This document shows, piece by piece, positions 45,744-55,828 of a DNA stretch of 64,000 nucleotides. The DNA lies in assembly GCA_029027985.1 (NCBI GenBank), contig CP119076.1:4462422-4526421 (forward strand), given 5' to 3'. Under the pieces are notes generated by a model, which was not told the origin of the DNA, did not search any database, and was given only the letters and a program-made list of their open reading frames with translations. The position numbers and the translations under genes are program-made. The stretch comes from Klebsiella aerogenes (lineage in GTDB: Bacteria; Pseudomonadota; Gammaproteobacteria; Enterobacterales; Enterobacteriaceae). Numbering within the stretch: position 1 is the first letter of the stretch; each line of letters starts with the position of its first letter.

Positions 45744-45761
45744 CCCCGCGCCAAAGCGGGG
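45744..45761 (+). promoter_or_regulatory. Hairpin in the psd leader
   Basis: CCCCGC-GCCAAA-GCGGGG, 33 bp before the psd start, downstream of a -10-like TATAGAAT (45717-45724). It could be a leader structure of psd-mscM mRNA. In E. coli this operon has sigma-E and CpxR-controlled promoters; I could not assign those elements here. Confidence 0.35.
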
Positions 45762-45794
45762 TCAGGAACGACAATTAATGGCCTGGAGGCTACC

Positions 45795-46757
45795 TTGTTA
45801 AACTCGTTTAAACTCTCGCTGCAATACATTCTGCCTAAACTGTGGCTCACCCGCCTCGCAGGCTGGGGGGCAAGTAAACGAGCAGGCTGGCTGACTAAAC
45901 TGGTTATCGATCTGTTCGTCAAATACTACAAGGTCGATATGAAAGAGGCGCAGAAGCCGGATACCGCCGCTTATCGCACCTTCAACGATTTCTTCGTCCG
46001 TCCGCTGCGCGAAGACGTCCGCCCGCTGAATACCGATCCTAACGTACTGGTGATGCCGGCCGATGGCGTCATCAGTCAGCTTGGCGCAATCGAAGACGAC
46101 AAAATTCTGCAGGCGAAAGGCCACAACTACACGCTGGAAGCGCTGCTGGCCGGCAACTATCAGATGGCGGACCTGTTCCGCAACGGCAGCTTCGCCACCA
46201 CTTATCTGTCGCCGCGCGACTATCACCGCGTACACATGCCGTGCAACGGTATCCTGCGCGAGATGATTTACGTACCGGGCGATCTGTTCTCGGTAAACCA
46301 CCTGACTGCGCAAAACGTCCCGAACTTGTTTGCCCGCAACGAGCGCGTCATCTGCCTGTTCGATACTGAATTCGGCCCGATGGCGCAGATTCTGGTCGGC
46401 GCGACCATCGTCGGCAGCATCGAGACTGTCTGGTCCGGCACGGTGACGCCGCCGCGCGAAGGCATCATCAAACGCTGGACCTGGCCTGCGGGCGATAGCG
46501 AGGGTTCCGTCGCGCTACTGAAAGGCCAGGAAATGGGTCGCTTCAAGCTGGGTTCAACGGTGATTAACCTGTTTGCGCCGGGCCAGGTGAAGCTGGTTGA
46601 ACAGCTGCAAAGCCTGTCGGCGACCAAAATCGGCGAGCCGCTGGCGACCGTACCGCAGGTCGACGCGCCAGCCGAACCGGAAGAACCAGTCGCAGCGCCG
46701 CTGCGCGCGGAAAGCGATGCCAGCCAAGCGGCTGACGACAAACAAGACGAAGGTTAA
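45795..46757 (+). CDS. psd: Psd, phosphatidylserine decarboxylase proenzyme
   Basis: 320 residues from a TTG start behind GGAGGC. Self-cleavage occurs at the LGST motif, between Gly253 and Ser254, leaving a pyruvoyl group on the alpha chain. Asp90 and His147 of the autocatalytic triad are in [10 protein letters not shown] and DYHRVHMPC. It makes phosphatidylethanolamine at the inner membrane. The tail after 285 is acidic and variable. mscM starts 24 bp later. Confidence 0.97.
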   Translation: MLNSFKLSLQYILPKLWLTRLAGWGASKRAGWLTKLVIDLFVKYYKVDMKEAQKPDTAAYRTFNDFFVRPLREDVRPLNTDPNVLVMPADGVISQLGAIEDDKILQAKGHNYTLEALLAGNYQMADLFRNGSFATTYLSPRDYHRVHMPCNGILREMIYVPGDLFSVNHLTAQNVPNLFARNERVICLFDTEFGPMAQILVGATIVGSIETVWSGTVTPPREGIIKRWTWPAGDSEGSVALLKGQEMGRFKLGSTVINLFAPGQVKLVEQLQSLSATKIGEPLATVPQVDAPAEPEEPVAAPLRAESDASQAADDKQDEG

Positions 46758-46781
46758 TTCCTGACGACAAAGGGTTACGCC

Positions 46782-49700
46782 GTGCGCCTGATACACACTT
46801 TTCTGTTGGCCTTGAGCCTCAGCTTCGGGGCGTACGCAGCGACGGCCCCGGACGTCAAACAAATTAACCAGGAACTGGAACAGGCGAAGGCGGCTAAACC
46901 CGCCCAGCCTGAAACCGTCGAAGTCCTGCAAGCCGCGCTGAATGCGATCGATGAGCGTAACGCATCCGTTGAGCGCACCCGCCAGTACCAGGACGTCATC
47001 GATAATTTCCCCAAACTGTTTCAAACTCTGCGCGCCCAGTTAGCGAATATCAGCGACACGCCGCGCCAGGTCCCTACCGCCCTTACCGCCGATGCGCTCA
47101 ACCAGGAAATCCTGCAGGTCAGCAGTCAGTTGCTGGAAGCCAGCCGCCAGGCGCAACAGGAGCAGGATCGGGCGCGGGAAATCGCCGACTCCCTCAACCA
47201 GTTGCCGCAGCAGCAGACCGACGCCCGTCGTCAGCTTAACGAAATTGAACGCCGTATCGGCGCGCAGTCCGGCAATACGCCGCTGGCGCAGGCGCAAAAT
47301 CTTGGTCTGCAAGCGGAATCCGCACGTCTGAAAGCGTTGGTCGATGAACTGGATCTCGCCCAGCTCTCCGCCAATAACCGTCAGGAGCTGTCACGTATCC
47401 GCTCGGAACTGGCGCAAAAACAAAGCGAACAGCTCGATGCCTATCTGCAGGCGCTGCGCAATCAGCAGAACAGCCAGCGCCAGCGGGAAGCGGAAAAAGC
47501 ACTGGAAAGTACCGAGCTGCTGGCGGAAAACAGCGAAAACCTGCCACCGGGGATCACCGCCCAGTTCAAAGTGAACCGCGAACTATCGCAGGCGCTCAAT
47601 CAACAGGCTCAGCGTCTGGATCTGGTGGCCTCGCAACAGCGCCAGGCGACCAATCAAACGCTACAGGTACGTCAGGCGCTGAATACGCTACGCGAACAGT
47701 CGCAGTGGCTGGGTTCATCAAATCTGCTGGGCGAAGCGCTGCGCGCGCAGGTCGCCCGCCTGCCGGAACGTCCGCGCCCGCAGCAGTTAGATACCGAAAC
47801 GGCTCAGTTGCGCGTGCAACGTTTGCATTACGAAGACCTGCTCAGCAAGCAGGCGCAGCTACGACTGATTCGCCAGGCCGACGGCGAAGCGCTGACCAGC
47901 GAACAGGATCGCATCCTGCAGGCACAGCTGCGTACGCAGACGGAACTCCTTAATTCACTGCTGCGCGGCGGCGATACTCTGCTGCTTGAGCTAACCAAGC
48001 TGAAAGTCGTCAACGGCCAGTTGGAAGATGCGCTGAAAGAGATCAACGAAGCGACCCACCGCTACCTGTTCTGGACGTCAGATGTCAGCCCGATTGGCTT
48101 CTCCTGGCCGCTGGAGGTGGTGCAAGACCTGCGCCGCCTGATTTCGCTCGATACCGTCAATCAGCTCGGCAAAGCCAGCCTCATGATGCTGACCAGCAAA
48201 GAGACGCTGTTCCCGCTGTTTGGCGCGCTGGTGCTGGTTGGCTTTAGTATCTATTCGCGCCGCCACTTTACCCGCTTCCTTGAGCGCTCCAGCGCACGCA
48301 TCGGCAAGGTCACCCAGGATCACTTCTGGCTGACGCTGCGTACCGTATTCTGGTCAATTCTGGTGGCTTCGCCGCTACCGGTATTGTGGATGACGCTCGG
48401 CTATGGCCTGCAGGCGGCCTGGCCCTTCCCGCTGGCAGTCGCCATCGGCGATGGCGTGACCGCCACCGTGCCGCTGCTATGGGTGGTGATGATTTGCGCC
48501 ACCTTCGCCCGCCCGAACGGGTTGTTCATCGCCCACTTCGGCTGGCCGCGCAATCGCGTCGCCAGAGCGATGCGCTACTACCTGATGAGCATCGGACTGA
48601 TCGTGCCGCTGATTATGGCGTTGATCATGTTCGATAACCTCAATGACCGCGAATTCTCCGCCTCGCTTGGCCGCCTGTGTTTCATGTTGATATGCGGCGC
48701 GCTGGCGCTGGTCACCCTGAGCCTGAAGCATGCCGGGATCCCGTTGTATCTCGATAAAGAAGGCGACGGCGAGAACATGGTGAACCGCCTGCTGTGGAAC
48801 CTGCTGCTCGGGGCGCCGCTAGTCGCGATGCTGGCGGCGGCGGTGGGGTATCTCGCTACTTCGCAAGCGCTGCTGGCACGCCTGGAAACCTCGGTCGCCA
48901 TCTGGTTCCTGCTGTTGGTGGTCTACCATATCATCCGCCGCTGGATGCTGATTCAGCGCCGTCGTCTGGCCTTTGACCGAGCCAAACACCGACGGGCGGA
49001 GATCCTCGCTCAGCGCGCCCGCGGCGAAGAAGATGTCGCCCACACCACCAGCACGGAAGGCTCAATGGAAGCGGAGGTCAGCGAAGTCGACCTCGATGCC
49101 ATCAGTACCCAGTCGCTGCGCTTAGTCCGCTCGCTGCTGATGCTGATCGCCCTGCTGTCGGTGATTATCCTGTGGTCGGAAATTCACTCGGCGTTCGGCT
49201 TCCTCGAAAACATCTCACTGTGGGATGTGACCTCCACGGTACAGGGCGTCGAAAGCCTTGAGCCCATCACCCTCGGCGCGGTGCTGATCGCGATTCTGGT
49301 GCTGATTATTACCACTCAACTGGTACGCAACCTCCCGGCGCTACTGGAGCTGGCGATCCTCCAGCATCTGGATTTGACACCAGGTACCGGCTACGCCATC
49401 ACCACTATCACCAAGTATCTGCTGATGCTCATCGGCGGGTTGGTCGGTTTCTCGATGATTGGTATTGAGTGGTCGAAACTGCAGTGGCTGGTGGCGGCGC
49501 TCAGCGTCGGTCTCGGTTTTGGTTTACAGGAAATCTTCGCCAACTTTATCTCTGGCCTGATTATCCTGTTTGAGAAACCGATCCGTATCGGCGATACGGT
49601 CACTATCCGCAGCCTGACCGGCAGCGTGACCAAAATTAACACCCGCGCCACCACCATCAGCGACTGGGACCGCAAAGAGATCATCGTGCCGAACAAAGCG

Positions 49701-50108
49701 TTCATCACCGAGCAGTTCATCAACTGGTCGTTGTCGGACTCGGTCACTCGTGTGGTGTTGACCATCCCGGCGCCCGCGGAGGCCAATACTGAAGAAGTCA
49801 CACAGGTCCTGTTGACCGCCGCTCATCGCTGCTCGCTGGTGATTGACACGCCAGCGCCGGAAGCATTTCTCGTTGACCTGCAGCAGGGGATTCAGATTTT
49901 CGAGCTGCGTATCTATGCCGCCGAGATGGGTCACCGTATGCCGCTGCGTCATGAGCTGCACCAGCTGATTCTGGAAGGTTACCGCGCGCACGGTATCGAT
50001 ATGCCGTTCCCACCGTTCCAGATGCGTCTGGAAAGCCTCGATGGCCTGCGCAGCAGCCAACCGCTGAACTCGGCGGGTAAAAGCAGCCGAGCCCCTGGAG
50101 GTTTGTAA
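46782..50108 (+). CDS. mscM: MscM (YjeP), miniconductance mechanosensitive channel
   Basis: 1108 residues from a GTG start. Signal peptide (about 1-20), a long periplasmic coiled-coil region (about 25-480) rich in Gln, Glu and Ala, some ten membrane helices (about 490-900), and a C-terminal MscS channel domain with the pore helix GLGFGLQEIFANFISGLIILFEKP and IGDTVTIRSLTGSVTKINTRATTI. It protects against hypo-osmotic shock. In an operon with psd, as in E. coli. Confidence 0.96.
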   Translation: MRLIHTFLLALSLSFGAYAATAPDVKQINQELEQAKAAKPAQPETVEVLQAALNAIDERNASVERTRQYQDVIDNFPKLFQTLRAQLANISDTPRQVPTALTADALNQEILQVSSQLLEASRQAQQEQDRAREIADSLNQLPQQQTDARRQLNEIERRIGAQSGNTPLAQAQNLGLQAESARLKALVDELDLAQLSANNRQELSRIRSELAQKQSEQLDAYLQALRNQQNSQRQREAEKALESTELLAENSENLPPGITAQFKVNRELSQALNQQAQRLDLVASQQRQATNQTLQVRQALNTLREQSQWLGSSNLLGEALRAQVARLPERPRPQQLDTETAQLRVQRLHYEDLLSKQAQLRLIRQADGEALTSEQDRILQAQLRTQTELLNSLLRGGDTLLLELTKLKVVNGQLEDALKEINEATHRYLFWTSDVSPIGFSWPLEVVQDLRRLISLDTVNQLGKASLMMLTSKETLFPLFGALVLVGFSIYSRRHFTRFLERSSARIGKVTQDHFWLTLRTVFWSILVASPLPVLWMTLGYGLQAAWPFPLAVAIGDGVTATVPLLWVVMICATFARPNGLFIAHFGWPRNRVARAMRYYLMSIGLIVPLIMALIMFDNLNDREFSASLGRLCFMLICGALALVTLSLKHAGIPLYLDKEGDGENMVNRLLWNLLLGAPLVAMLAAAVGYLATSQALLARLETSVAIWFLLLVVYHIIRRWMLIQRRRLAFDRAKHRRAEILAQRARGEEDVAHTTSTEGSMEAEVSEVDLDAISTQSLRLVRSLLMLIALLSVIILWSEIHSAFGFLENISLWDVTSTVQGVESLEPITLGAVLIAILVLIITTQLVRNLPALLELAILQHLDLTPGTGYAITTITKYLLMLIGGLVGFSMIGIEWSKLQWLVAALSVGLGFGLQEIFANFISGLIILFEKPIRIGDTVTIRSLTGSVTKINTRATTISDWDRKEIIVPNKAFITEQFINWSLSDSVTRVVLTIPAPAEANTEEVTQVLLTAAHRCSLVIDTPAPEAFLVDLQQGIQIFELRIYAAEMGHRMPLRHELHQLILEGYRAHGIDMPFPPFQMRLESLDGLRSSQPLNSAGKSSRAPGGL

Positions 50109-50198
50109 GCACTAACTAGCCCGGAGAGCGATTCCCCGGGCGTCTTCTTCCCTGAAATACCGCCAGCCCCTTCCAGACAGAAAGAGAAGCCTGGCGGA

Positions 50199-51176
50199 TC
50201 AGGCACGATCGACGGTGAAAGCGATCACCTCGCCGATGGTTTCTACGCCCAGTGCCAGCATCACCAGACGGTCGACGCCCAACGCAACGCCGGAGCAGTC
50301 CGGCAGGCCAGCTTCCAGCGCGGCCAGCAGGTTATAGTCAATCGGCTGCTCGGGTAAACCGCGCGCCGCGCGCTTGCGGTTATCCTGCTCAAAACGCTGC
50401 TGCTGTTCACGCGCGTCGGTCAGCTCATGGAAACCGTTCGCCAGTTCCATGCCCTTGTAATACACCTCAAAACGCTCGGCGACGCGGTGATCTTCGGTAC
50501 TGATCTGCGCCAGAGACGCCTGACTTGCCGGGAAGTGATAGACGAAAGTCGGGCGCTCTTTACCGATGTGCGGCTCCACGCCCATGACGAACAGCAGCTG
50601 CAGCAGCGTATCGCGGTCCTCTTCGGTATCGGCGATATTGCTGAGATCGAGTTTTGCCGCCACTTCGCGCAGCTGGGCTTTATCCGCCGACAGCGGGTCG
50701 ATCTCCAGATAACGCTGGAAGGCCTGCTGATAAGAGAGACTTTCCGCTGGCTGGCACTCAAGTACCTGCTGCAGTAAGTCGTCAACTTCATTAATCAGAC
50801 GGTACATGTCATAGCACGGACGATACCACTCCAGCATGGTGAACTCTGGATTGTGGTGGCGGCCCATTTCTTCATTACGGAAGCTACGGCACAGCTGGAA
50901 GACCGGCCCGCATCCGGCGGCCAGCAGCCGCTTCATGTGGTATTCCGGGCTGGTCATTAGATACAGATTCAGACCCTGAGAGTGGCCGGGGCCGACGAAA
51001 CGGGTTTCAAACGGGAACATGTGGATATCAGTCACCGTTGCCTGACTCATACAAGGCGTTTCCACCTCCAGCACGCCGCGGTCGGTAAAGAAACGGCGAA
51101 TTTCCGCCATTACAGCCGCACGTTTTAACAGATTTGGAATGGATGCGCTCGGCTGCCAGGTTGCCGTTTCGCTCAT
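50199..51176 (-). CDS. epmA: EpmA, EF-P lysine (R)-beta-lysyltransferase
   Basis: 325 residues from [17 protein letters not shown]; 7 upstream codons are rejected. Class II lysyl-tRNA synthetase core without the anticodon-binding domain: motif 2 in [29 protein letters not shown], motif 3 in [15 protein letters not shown], and [22 protein letters not shown]. It attaches beta-lysine to Lys34 of EF-P. Encoded 5 kb from efp. Divergent from frdA. Confidence 0.97.
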   Translation of the reverse strand: MSETATWQPSASIPNLLKRAAVMAEIRRFFTDRGVLEVETPCMSQATVTDIHMFPFETRFVGPGHSQGLNLYLMTSPEYHMKRLLAAGCGPVFQLCRSFRNEEMGRHHNPEFTMLEWYRPCYDMYRLINEVDDLLQQVLECQPAESLSYQQAFQRYLEIDPLSADKAQLREVAAKLDLSNIADTEEDRDTLLQLLFVMGVEPHIGKERPTFVYHFPASQASLAQISTEDHRVAERFEVYYKGMELANGFHELTDAREQQQRFEQDNRKRAARGLPEQPIDYNLLAALEAGLPDCSGVALGVDRLVMLALGVETIGEVIAFTVDRA

Positions 51177-51378
51177 GGTACTTTTCTCCGATTTCATACA
51201 AGGGCACGAAGTCTACTCGTAACCGACGGGTGAAACAAATTTTGTGCAATCCGGTGGCGATATTACATATTGATAATTTATTGCTAACCAAATTGCATAA
51301 ACAAAATTGATAAATCGGCGCACGGATTGATAAAAAAATCGAACGCGTCAATTTTCCCCAACATCCCTATGGCTATAC

Positions 51379-51396
51379 TCCTTTACCTATAAAGGA
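51379..51396 (+). promoter_or_regulatory. frdA promoter -10 and leader inverted repeat
   Basis: A -10-like TATACT (51374-51379) is followed by TCCTTTA-CCTA-TAAAGGA, a perfect 7-bp inverted repeat that covers the likely start site. AATCGAACGCGTCAAT further upstream (51337-51352) sits where E. coli has its FNR site, but the match to TTGAT-N4-ATCAA is poor. Confidence 0.45.
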
Positions 51397-51453
51397 GCAG
51401 TGATACTTTTTCGCCAGCCCGGCGGCGAAATACACAAAAACTGGAGGAATGTC

Positions 51454-53244
51454 GTGCAAACTTTTCAAGCCGATCTTGTCGTCATTGGCGCAGGCGGAGC
51501 AGGTCTTCGCGCAGCTATCGCCGCTGCGCAGGCTAATCCAAAAGCCAAAATCGCACTGATTTCAAAAGTCTATCCAATGCGTAGCCACACCGTCGCCGCC
51601 GAAGGCGGTTCCGCGGCCGTCGCGCAGGATCACGATAGCTTTGAATACCATTTTCACGACACCGTCGCTGGAGGCGACTGGCTCTGTGAACAGGACGTCG
51701 TAGACTATTTCGTACACCACTGCCCCACGGAAATGACCCAGCTTGAGCTGTGGGGATGTCCGTGGAGTCGCCGCCCGGACGGCAGCGTCAACGTTCGCCG
51801 CTTCGGTGGGATGAAAATCGAACGCACATGGTTCGCCGCCGATAAAACCGGCTTCCATATGCTGCATACCCTTTTCCAGACGTCCCTCCAGTTCCCGCAG
51901 ATCCAACGCTTTGACGAGCACTTCGTACTGGATATTCTGGTCGATGACGGCCAGGCTCGCGGCCTGGTGGCGATGAACATGATGGAAGGCACACTGGTGC
52001 AAATCCGCGCCAACGCGGTGGTGATGGCGACCGGCGGCGCAGGCCGCGTCTATCGCTATAACACCAACGGCGGCATCGTGACCGGCGATGGGATGGGCAT
52101 GGCTCTGGGCCACGGCGTCCCGCTGCGCGATATGGAATTCGTCCAGTATCACCCGACAGGCCTGCCGGGTTCGGGGATCCTGATGACCGAAGGCTGCCGC
52201 GGCGAAGGCGGTATTTTGGTCAATAAAAACGGCTACCGCTACCTGCAGGATTACGGGATGGGGCCGGAAACGCCGCTCGGCGAGCCGAAGAACAAATACA
52301 TGGAACTCGGCCCGCGCGATAAAGTCTCTCAGGCCTTCTGGCACGAGTGGCGCAAAGGCAACACCATCCCGACGCCGCGCGGCGACGTGGTTTATCTCGA
52401 CCTGCGTCATCTCGGCGAGAAAAAACTGCTTGAGCGTCTGCCATTTATCTGCGAGCTGGCGAAAGCCTATGTCGGCGTCGATCCGGTGAAAGAACCGATT
52501 CCCGTCCGCCCGACCGCGCACTACACCATGGGCGGCATCGAAACCGACCAGCAGTGTGAAACCCGCATTAAGGGCCTGTTCGCCGTTGGCGAATGTTCCT
52601 CCGTCGGCCTGCACGGCGCCAACCGTCTGGGTTCCAACTCGCTTGCCGAACTGGTGGTCTTTGGCCGCCTCGCCGGCGAGCAAGCCATGCAGCGCGCCAT
52701 GGAGGCCAGCGACAGCAACGGCGCGGCGCTGGATGCGCAGGTCAGCGACATCGAAAACCGTCTGAAAGACCTCGTGAACCAGCAAGGTGATGAAAACTGG
52801 GCCAAAATTCGCGACGAAATGGGTATGTCGATGGAAGAAGGTTGCGGTATCTACCGGACGCCGGAACTCATGCAGAAAACCATCGATAAGCTGGCCGAGC
52901 TGCAGGAGCGCTTTAAGCGCGTGCGTATCACCGACACCTCCAGCGTGTTCAATACCGACCTGCTCTACACCATTGAGCTGGGCCATGGTCTGAACGTCGC
53001 CGAATGCATGGCGCACTCCGCTATTGCGCGTAAAGAGTCTCGCGGCGCCCATCAGCGTCTCGATGAAGGCTGCACCGAACGCGACGACGTCAATTTCCTC
53101 AAGCATACGCTCGCCTTCCGCGAAGCCGATGGCAGCACGCGACTGGAGTATGGCGATGTGAAGATCACCACTCTGCCGCCTGCGAAACGCGTGTATGGCG
53201 CCGAAGCGGAAGCCGCTGAGAAGAAGGAGACGACCAATGGCTGA
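51454..53244 (+). CDS. frdA: FrdA, fumarate reductase flavoprotein
   Basis: 596 residues from a GTG start behind TGGAGGAATGTC, as in E. coli. FAD-binding [15 protein letters not shown] (10-24), the FAD-linking histidine in [16 protein letters not shown] (His44 in the E. coli enzyme), substrate-site [21 protein letters not shown], and [18 protein letters not shown] with [20 protein letters not shown]. It reduces fumarate to succinate with menaquinol electrons during anaerobic growth. Overlaps frdB by 8 bp. Confidence 0.98.
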   Translation: MQTFQADLVVIGAGGAGLRAAIAAAQANPKAKIALISKVYPMRSHTVAAEGGSAAVAQDHDSFEYHFHDTVAGGDWLCEQDVVDYFVHHCPTEMTQLELWGCPWSRRPDGSVNVRRFGGMKIERTWFAADKTGFHMLHTLFQTSLQFPQIQRFDEHFVLDILVDDGQARGLVAMNMMEGTLVQIRANAVVMATGGAGRVYRYNTNGGIVTGDGMGMALGHGVPLRDMEFVQYHPTGLPGSGILMTEGCRGEGGILVNKNGYRYLQDYGMGPETPLGEPKNKYMELGPRDKVSQAFWHEWRKGNTIPTPRGDVVYLDLRHLGEKKLLERLPFICELAKAYVGVDPVKEPIPVRPTAHYTMGGIETDQQCETRIKGLFAVGECSSVGLHGANRLGSNSLAELVVFGRLAGEQAMQRAMEASDSNGAALDAQVSDIENRLKDLVNQQGDENWAKIRDEMGMSMEEGCGIYRTPELMQKTIDKLAELQERFKRVRITDTSSVFNTDLLYTIELGHGLNVAECMAHSAIARKESRGAHQRLDEGCTERDDVNFLKHTLAFREADGSTRLEYGDVKITTLPPAKRVYGAEAEAAEKKETTNG

Positions 53245-53971
53245 GATGAACACACTGAAGATTGAAGTGGTGCGCTACAACCCGGAAGTGGACACCGCAC
53301 CGCACAGCGCTTTCTATGAAGTCCCCTACGATGAACAAACCTCACTGCTTGATGCACTGGGCTACATCAAAGATAACCTTGCGCCGGATTTAAGCTACCG
53401 CTGGTCGTGCCGTATGGCGATCTGCGGCTCCTGCGGCATGATGGTCAACAAGGTGCCGAAACTGGCCTGTAAAACCTTCCTGCGCGATTACAGCAACGGA
53501 TTGAAAGTCGAAGCGCTGGCCAACTTCCCGATCGAACGCGATCTGGTGGTCGATATGACCCACTTTATCGAAAGTCTGGAGGCGATTAAGCCGTACATCA
53601 TCGGTAATTCGCGCACGCCGGATCAGGGGCCAAATAAGCAGACCCCGGCGCAGATGGCGAAATACCATCAATTCTCCGGCTGCATCAACTGTGGTCTGTG
53701 CTACGCGGCCTGTCCGCAGTTTGGTCTGAACCCGGAGTTCATCGGCCCGGCGGCGATCACCCTCGCCCACCGCTATAACGAAGACAGCCGCGACCACGGC
53801 AAAAAGGAACGGATGGCGCAGCTTAACGGCCAAAACGGCGTATGGACTTGTACTTTCGTCGGCTTCTGTTCCGAAGTCTGTCCAAAACATGTCGATCCGG
53901 CGGCCGCCATTCAGCAGGGTAAGGTAGAAAGTTCGAAAGACTTCCTGATCGCCACCCTGAAACCACGCTAA
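53237..53971 (+). CDS. frdB: FrdB, fumarate reductase iron-sulfur protein
   Basis: 244 residues from [20 protein letters not shown]-terminal [2Fe-2S] cysteines in [16 protein letters not shown] and LACK, then the C-terminal ferredoxin fold with [13 protein letters not shown] and [15 protein letters not shown] for the [4Fe-4S] and [3Fe-4S] clusters. It carries electrons from menaquinol to FrdA. The longer frame start at 53195 lies inside frdA and is not used. Confidence 0.98.
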   Translation: MAEMNTLKIEVVRYNPEVDTAPHSAFYEVPYDEQTSLLDALGYIKDNLAPDLSYRWSCRMAICGSCGMMVNKVPKLACKTFLRDYSNGLKVEALANFPIERDLVVDMTHFIESLEAIKPYIIGNSRTPDQGPNKQTPAQMAKYHQFSGCINCGLCYAACPQFGLNPEFIGPAAITLAHRYNEDSRDHGKKERMAQLNGQNGVWTCTFVGFCSEVCPKHVDPAAAIQQGKVESSKDFLIATLKPR

Positions 53972-53981
53972 GGAGTGCACT

Positions 53982-54377
53982 ATGACGACTAAACGCAAAC
54001 CCTACGTGCGGCCAATGACCGCCACCTGGTGGAAGAAGCTGCCGTTTTATCGCTTCTATATGCTGCGTGAAGGGACGGCCGTGCCGACGGTCTGGTTCAG
54101 CATCGTGCTCATATACGGCCTGTTTGCCCTCAAGCACGGCGCGGAAAGCTGGGACGGTTACGTGGCGTTCCTGCAAAACCCGATTGTGGTGATCCTCAAC
54201 CTGATCACGCTGGCGGCGGCGCTGCTGCACACCAAAACCTGGTTTGAGCTGGCGCCGAAGGCCGCCAACATCATTATTAAGGGCGAAAAAATGGGGCCAG
54301 AGCCGCTGATTAAAGGGCTGTGGGCGGTGATGGCGGTAGCCAGCGTCGTCATCCTGTTTGTCGCGCTGTTCTGGTAA
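53982..54377 (+). CDS. frdC: FrdC, fumarate reductase membrane anchor
   Basis: 131 residues, three transmembrane helices. Begins [39 protein letters not shown], a conserved N-terminus with quinone-site residues. Anchors FrdAB and forms the quinone site with FrdD. Overlaps nothing; frdD starts 10 bp after its stop. Confidence 0.98.
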   Translation: MTTKRKPYVRPMTATWWKKLPFYRFYMLREGTAVPTVWFSIVLIYGLFALKHGAESWDGYVAFLQNPIVVILNLITLAAALLHTKTWFELAPKAANIIIKGEKMGPEPLIKGLWAVMAVASVVILFVALFW

Positions 54378-54387
54378 GGAGACGGTC

Positions 54388-54747
54388 ATGATTAATCCCA
54401 ATCCAAAACGTTCCGATGAACCGGTATTCTGGGGGCTATTTGGCGCAGGTGGTATGTGGGGCGCGATTATCGCGCCGGTGATGGTGTTGTTGGTCGGCGT
54501 GCTGTTGCCGCTGGGGCTCGCCCCTGACGATGCTTTCAGCTACGAACGCGTCTACGCCTTCGGCCACAGCTTCATTGGCCGCCTGTTCATCTTCCTGATG
54601 ATCGTCCTGCCGCTATGGTGCGGGCTACACCGTATTCACCATGCGATGCATGACCTGAAAATCCATGTGCCGAACGGTAAATGGGTCTTCTATGGCCTGG
54701 CGGCGATTCTGACGGTGGTCACCCTGGTGGGCGTGCTGTTTATTTAA
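54388..54747 (+). CDS. frdD: FrdD, fumarate reductase membrane anchor
   Basis: 119 residues from [24 protein letters not shown], with AAGGAGACG before the ATG. Three helices with the conserved [34 protein letters not shown]. In E. coli the ampC promoter lies inside the end of this gene; here no ampC follows. Confidence 0.97.
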   Translation: MINPNPKRSDEPVFWGLFGAGGMWGAIIAPVMVLLVGVLLPLGLAPDDAFSYERVYAFGHSFIGRLFIFLMIVLPLWCGLHRIHHAMHDLKIHVPNGKWVFYGLAAILTVVTLVGVLFI

Positions 54748-54771
54748 CCGACTGGCGCTCCAGCGCGCATT

Positions 54772-54811
54772 GCCGGGCAGCGGCTACGCCTTGCCCGGCC
54801 TACATGTTTTT
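54772..54811 (+). terminator. REP-like terminator hairpin after frdD
   Basis: GCCGGGCA (54772-54779) and TGCCCGGC (54792-54799) with a GCGGCTACGCCT loop, followed at 54807-54811 by five T. The stem is of the REP kind seen elsewhere in the window. Confidence 0.7.
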
Positions 54812-55127
54812 AATGCGCGCTAATCTTTAACCCAATAATCCCCACCACAATCAGCGCCAGGCTGGCGATACGCATTGGGCTGGCGGATTCTCCCAGCAGC
54901 ACGATGCCGGTTATCGCCGCGCCAACGGCGCCGATCCCGGTCCATACCGCATAGGCGGTCCCTACCGGCAGTGACTTCATCGCCCACGACAGCAGCGCCA
55001 TACTGGCGACCATGGCGACAATCGTAATCACGCTTGGCGCCAGGCGGCTAAACCCATGGGTATATTTCAGGCCGACGGCCCACACCACTTCCAGCAAACC
55101 GGCAATAAACAGAACTAACCAGGACAT
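54810..55127 (-). CDS. gdx: Gdx (SugE), guanidinium:H+ antiporter of the SMR family
   Basis: 105 residues with four helices. The SMR glutamate is Glu13 in [18 protein letters not shown], and the Gdx subtype motifs WAVGLK and [23 protein letters not shown] are clear, unlike the EmrE subtype. It exports guanidinium. A guanidine-II riboswitch stands directly upstream and predicts induction by guanidine. Confidence 0.95.
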   Translation of the reverse strand: MSWLVLFIAGLLEVVWAVGLKYTHGFSRLAPSVITIVAMVASMALLSWAMKSLPVGTAYAVWTGIGAVGAAITGIVLLGESASPMRIASLALIVVGIIGLKISAH

Positions 55128-55141
55128 AAGGCTCCATTAAT

Positions 55142-55181
55142 GGGGCCGTCCCCAGATGAGATACGCTTACGGGTCGTCCCG
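55142..55181 (-). ncRNA. Guanidine-II (mini-ykkC) riboswitch of gdx
   Basis: On the minus strand two short hairpins occur in tandem: CGGG-ACGA-CCCG (55170-55181) and GGGG-ACGG-CCCC (55142-55153), each with the ACGR tetraloop that defines the class. The downstream arm adjoins CCATTAATGG and the GGAG ribosome site (55132-55135), 4 bp before the ATG. Guanidine binding stabilises both stems and would free the ribosome site. Confidence 0.92.
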
Positions 55182-55267
55182 CAAGGTGGGTGAAAAAACG
55201 AAGAGAGTATAAACAACGGCACAGAGGATGGAAAGAACGGTACGGCGCAAGGCCGTACCGTTAATGT

Positions 55268-55414
55268 TTATTGCTGAGCTTTAGTCGCCGCGCCGGAGAT
55301 CGCGCTACCGCCATCTGAGATATCCTCGCCGATGCCGCGCGTGGTGTTACATGCCGTCAGTGCAGAGGAAAGGACCAACACAGTAAAGAATGCTGCAATT
55401 GCTTTTTTCACCAT
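55268..55414 (-). CDS. ecnB: EcnB, entericidin B bacteriolytic lipoprotein
   Basis: 48 residues from [22 protein letters not shown]. Lipobox LTAC with Cys22, then mature [26 protein letters not shown]. In E. coli it is the toxic partner of EcnA, induced in stationary phase under sigma-S and OmpR/EnvZ control. An upstream in-frame start at 55465 is not needed. Confidence 0.95.
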   Translation of the reverse strand: MVKKAIAAFFTVLVLSSALTACNTTRGIGEDISDGGSAISGAATKAQQ

Positions 55415-55633
55415 AATATCATCCTTATATGCCCTACATAGTTCAAACGGCAGGAGAGCTATCACACCTGCGGCGTCGAAATATCACGGGCAAGAGCAGT
55501 TTTTGTTTTCGTGCTCTATAAGCATAGACAACCAGGTCGATGAGGAAGGGATCCTGACGTTTTTTAAGAGAAAAAGAGGTTCAGACTGAACGCAAGAGAC
55601 GAGTTCAGAGATGAGGAATATCTGATAATGCGA

Positions 55634-55765
55634 TTAGCTGACAGCGTGAGAGATAGCGTGCCCGAGCCCCTGGATATCTTCACCAACCCCGCGAGCGGTG
55701 TTGCATCCCGTAAGCAAAGCGCCGCTGAGCAGCAGCAAGGAGAGAAGTTTGAGCGTCCGGTTCAT
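55634..55765 (-). CDS. ecnA: EcnA, entericidin A antidote lipoprotein
   Basis: 43 residues, below the usual length cutoff. Minus-strand ATG at 55765 behind AGGGATAAT; begins MNRTLKLLSLLLLSGALLTGC with lipobox LTGC (Cys21), and the mature part NTARGVGEDIQGLGHAISHAVS matches EcnA. Located upstream of ecnB on the same strand, as in E. coli, with a 219-bp gap that would hold an ecnB promoter. Confidence 0.9.
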   Translation of the reverse strand: MNRTLKLLSLLLLSGALLTGCNTARGVGEDIQGLGHAISHAVS

Positions 55766-55828
55766 ATTATCCCTGATTTGAACTGAAGGCGCAGCAGCAA
55801 GGCTGCGCCCACCGTCTCACAGCATGAA

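Noticed and set aside
51337..51352. FNR site upstream of frdA
   Set aside because: The position fits E. coli, but the match to TTGAT-N4-ATCAA is too weak to list as a separate feature.
51562..53253. 563-codon minus-strand frame opposite frdA
   Set aside because: Antisense shadow; no recognised domain, and frdA is fully conserved on the other strand.
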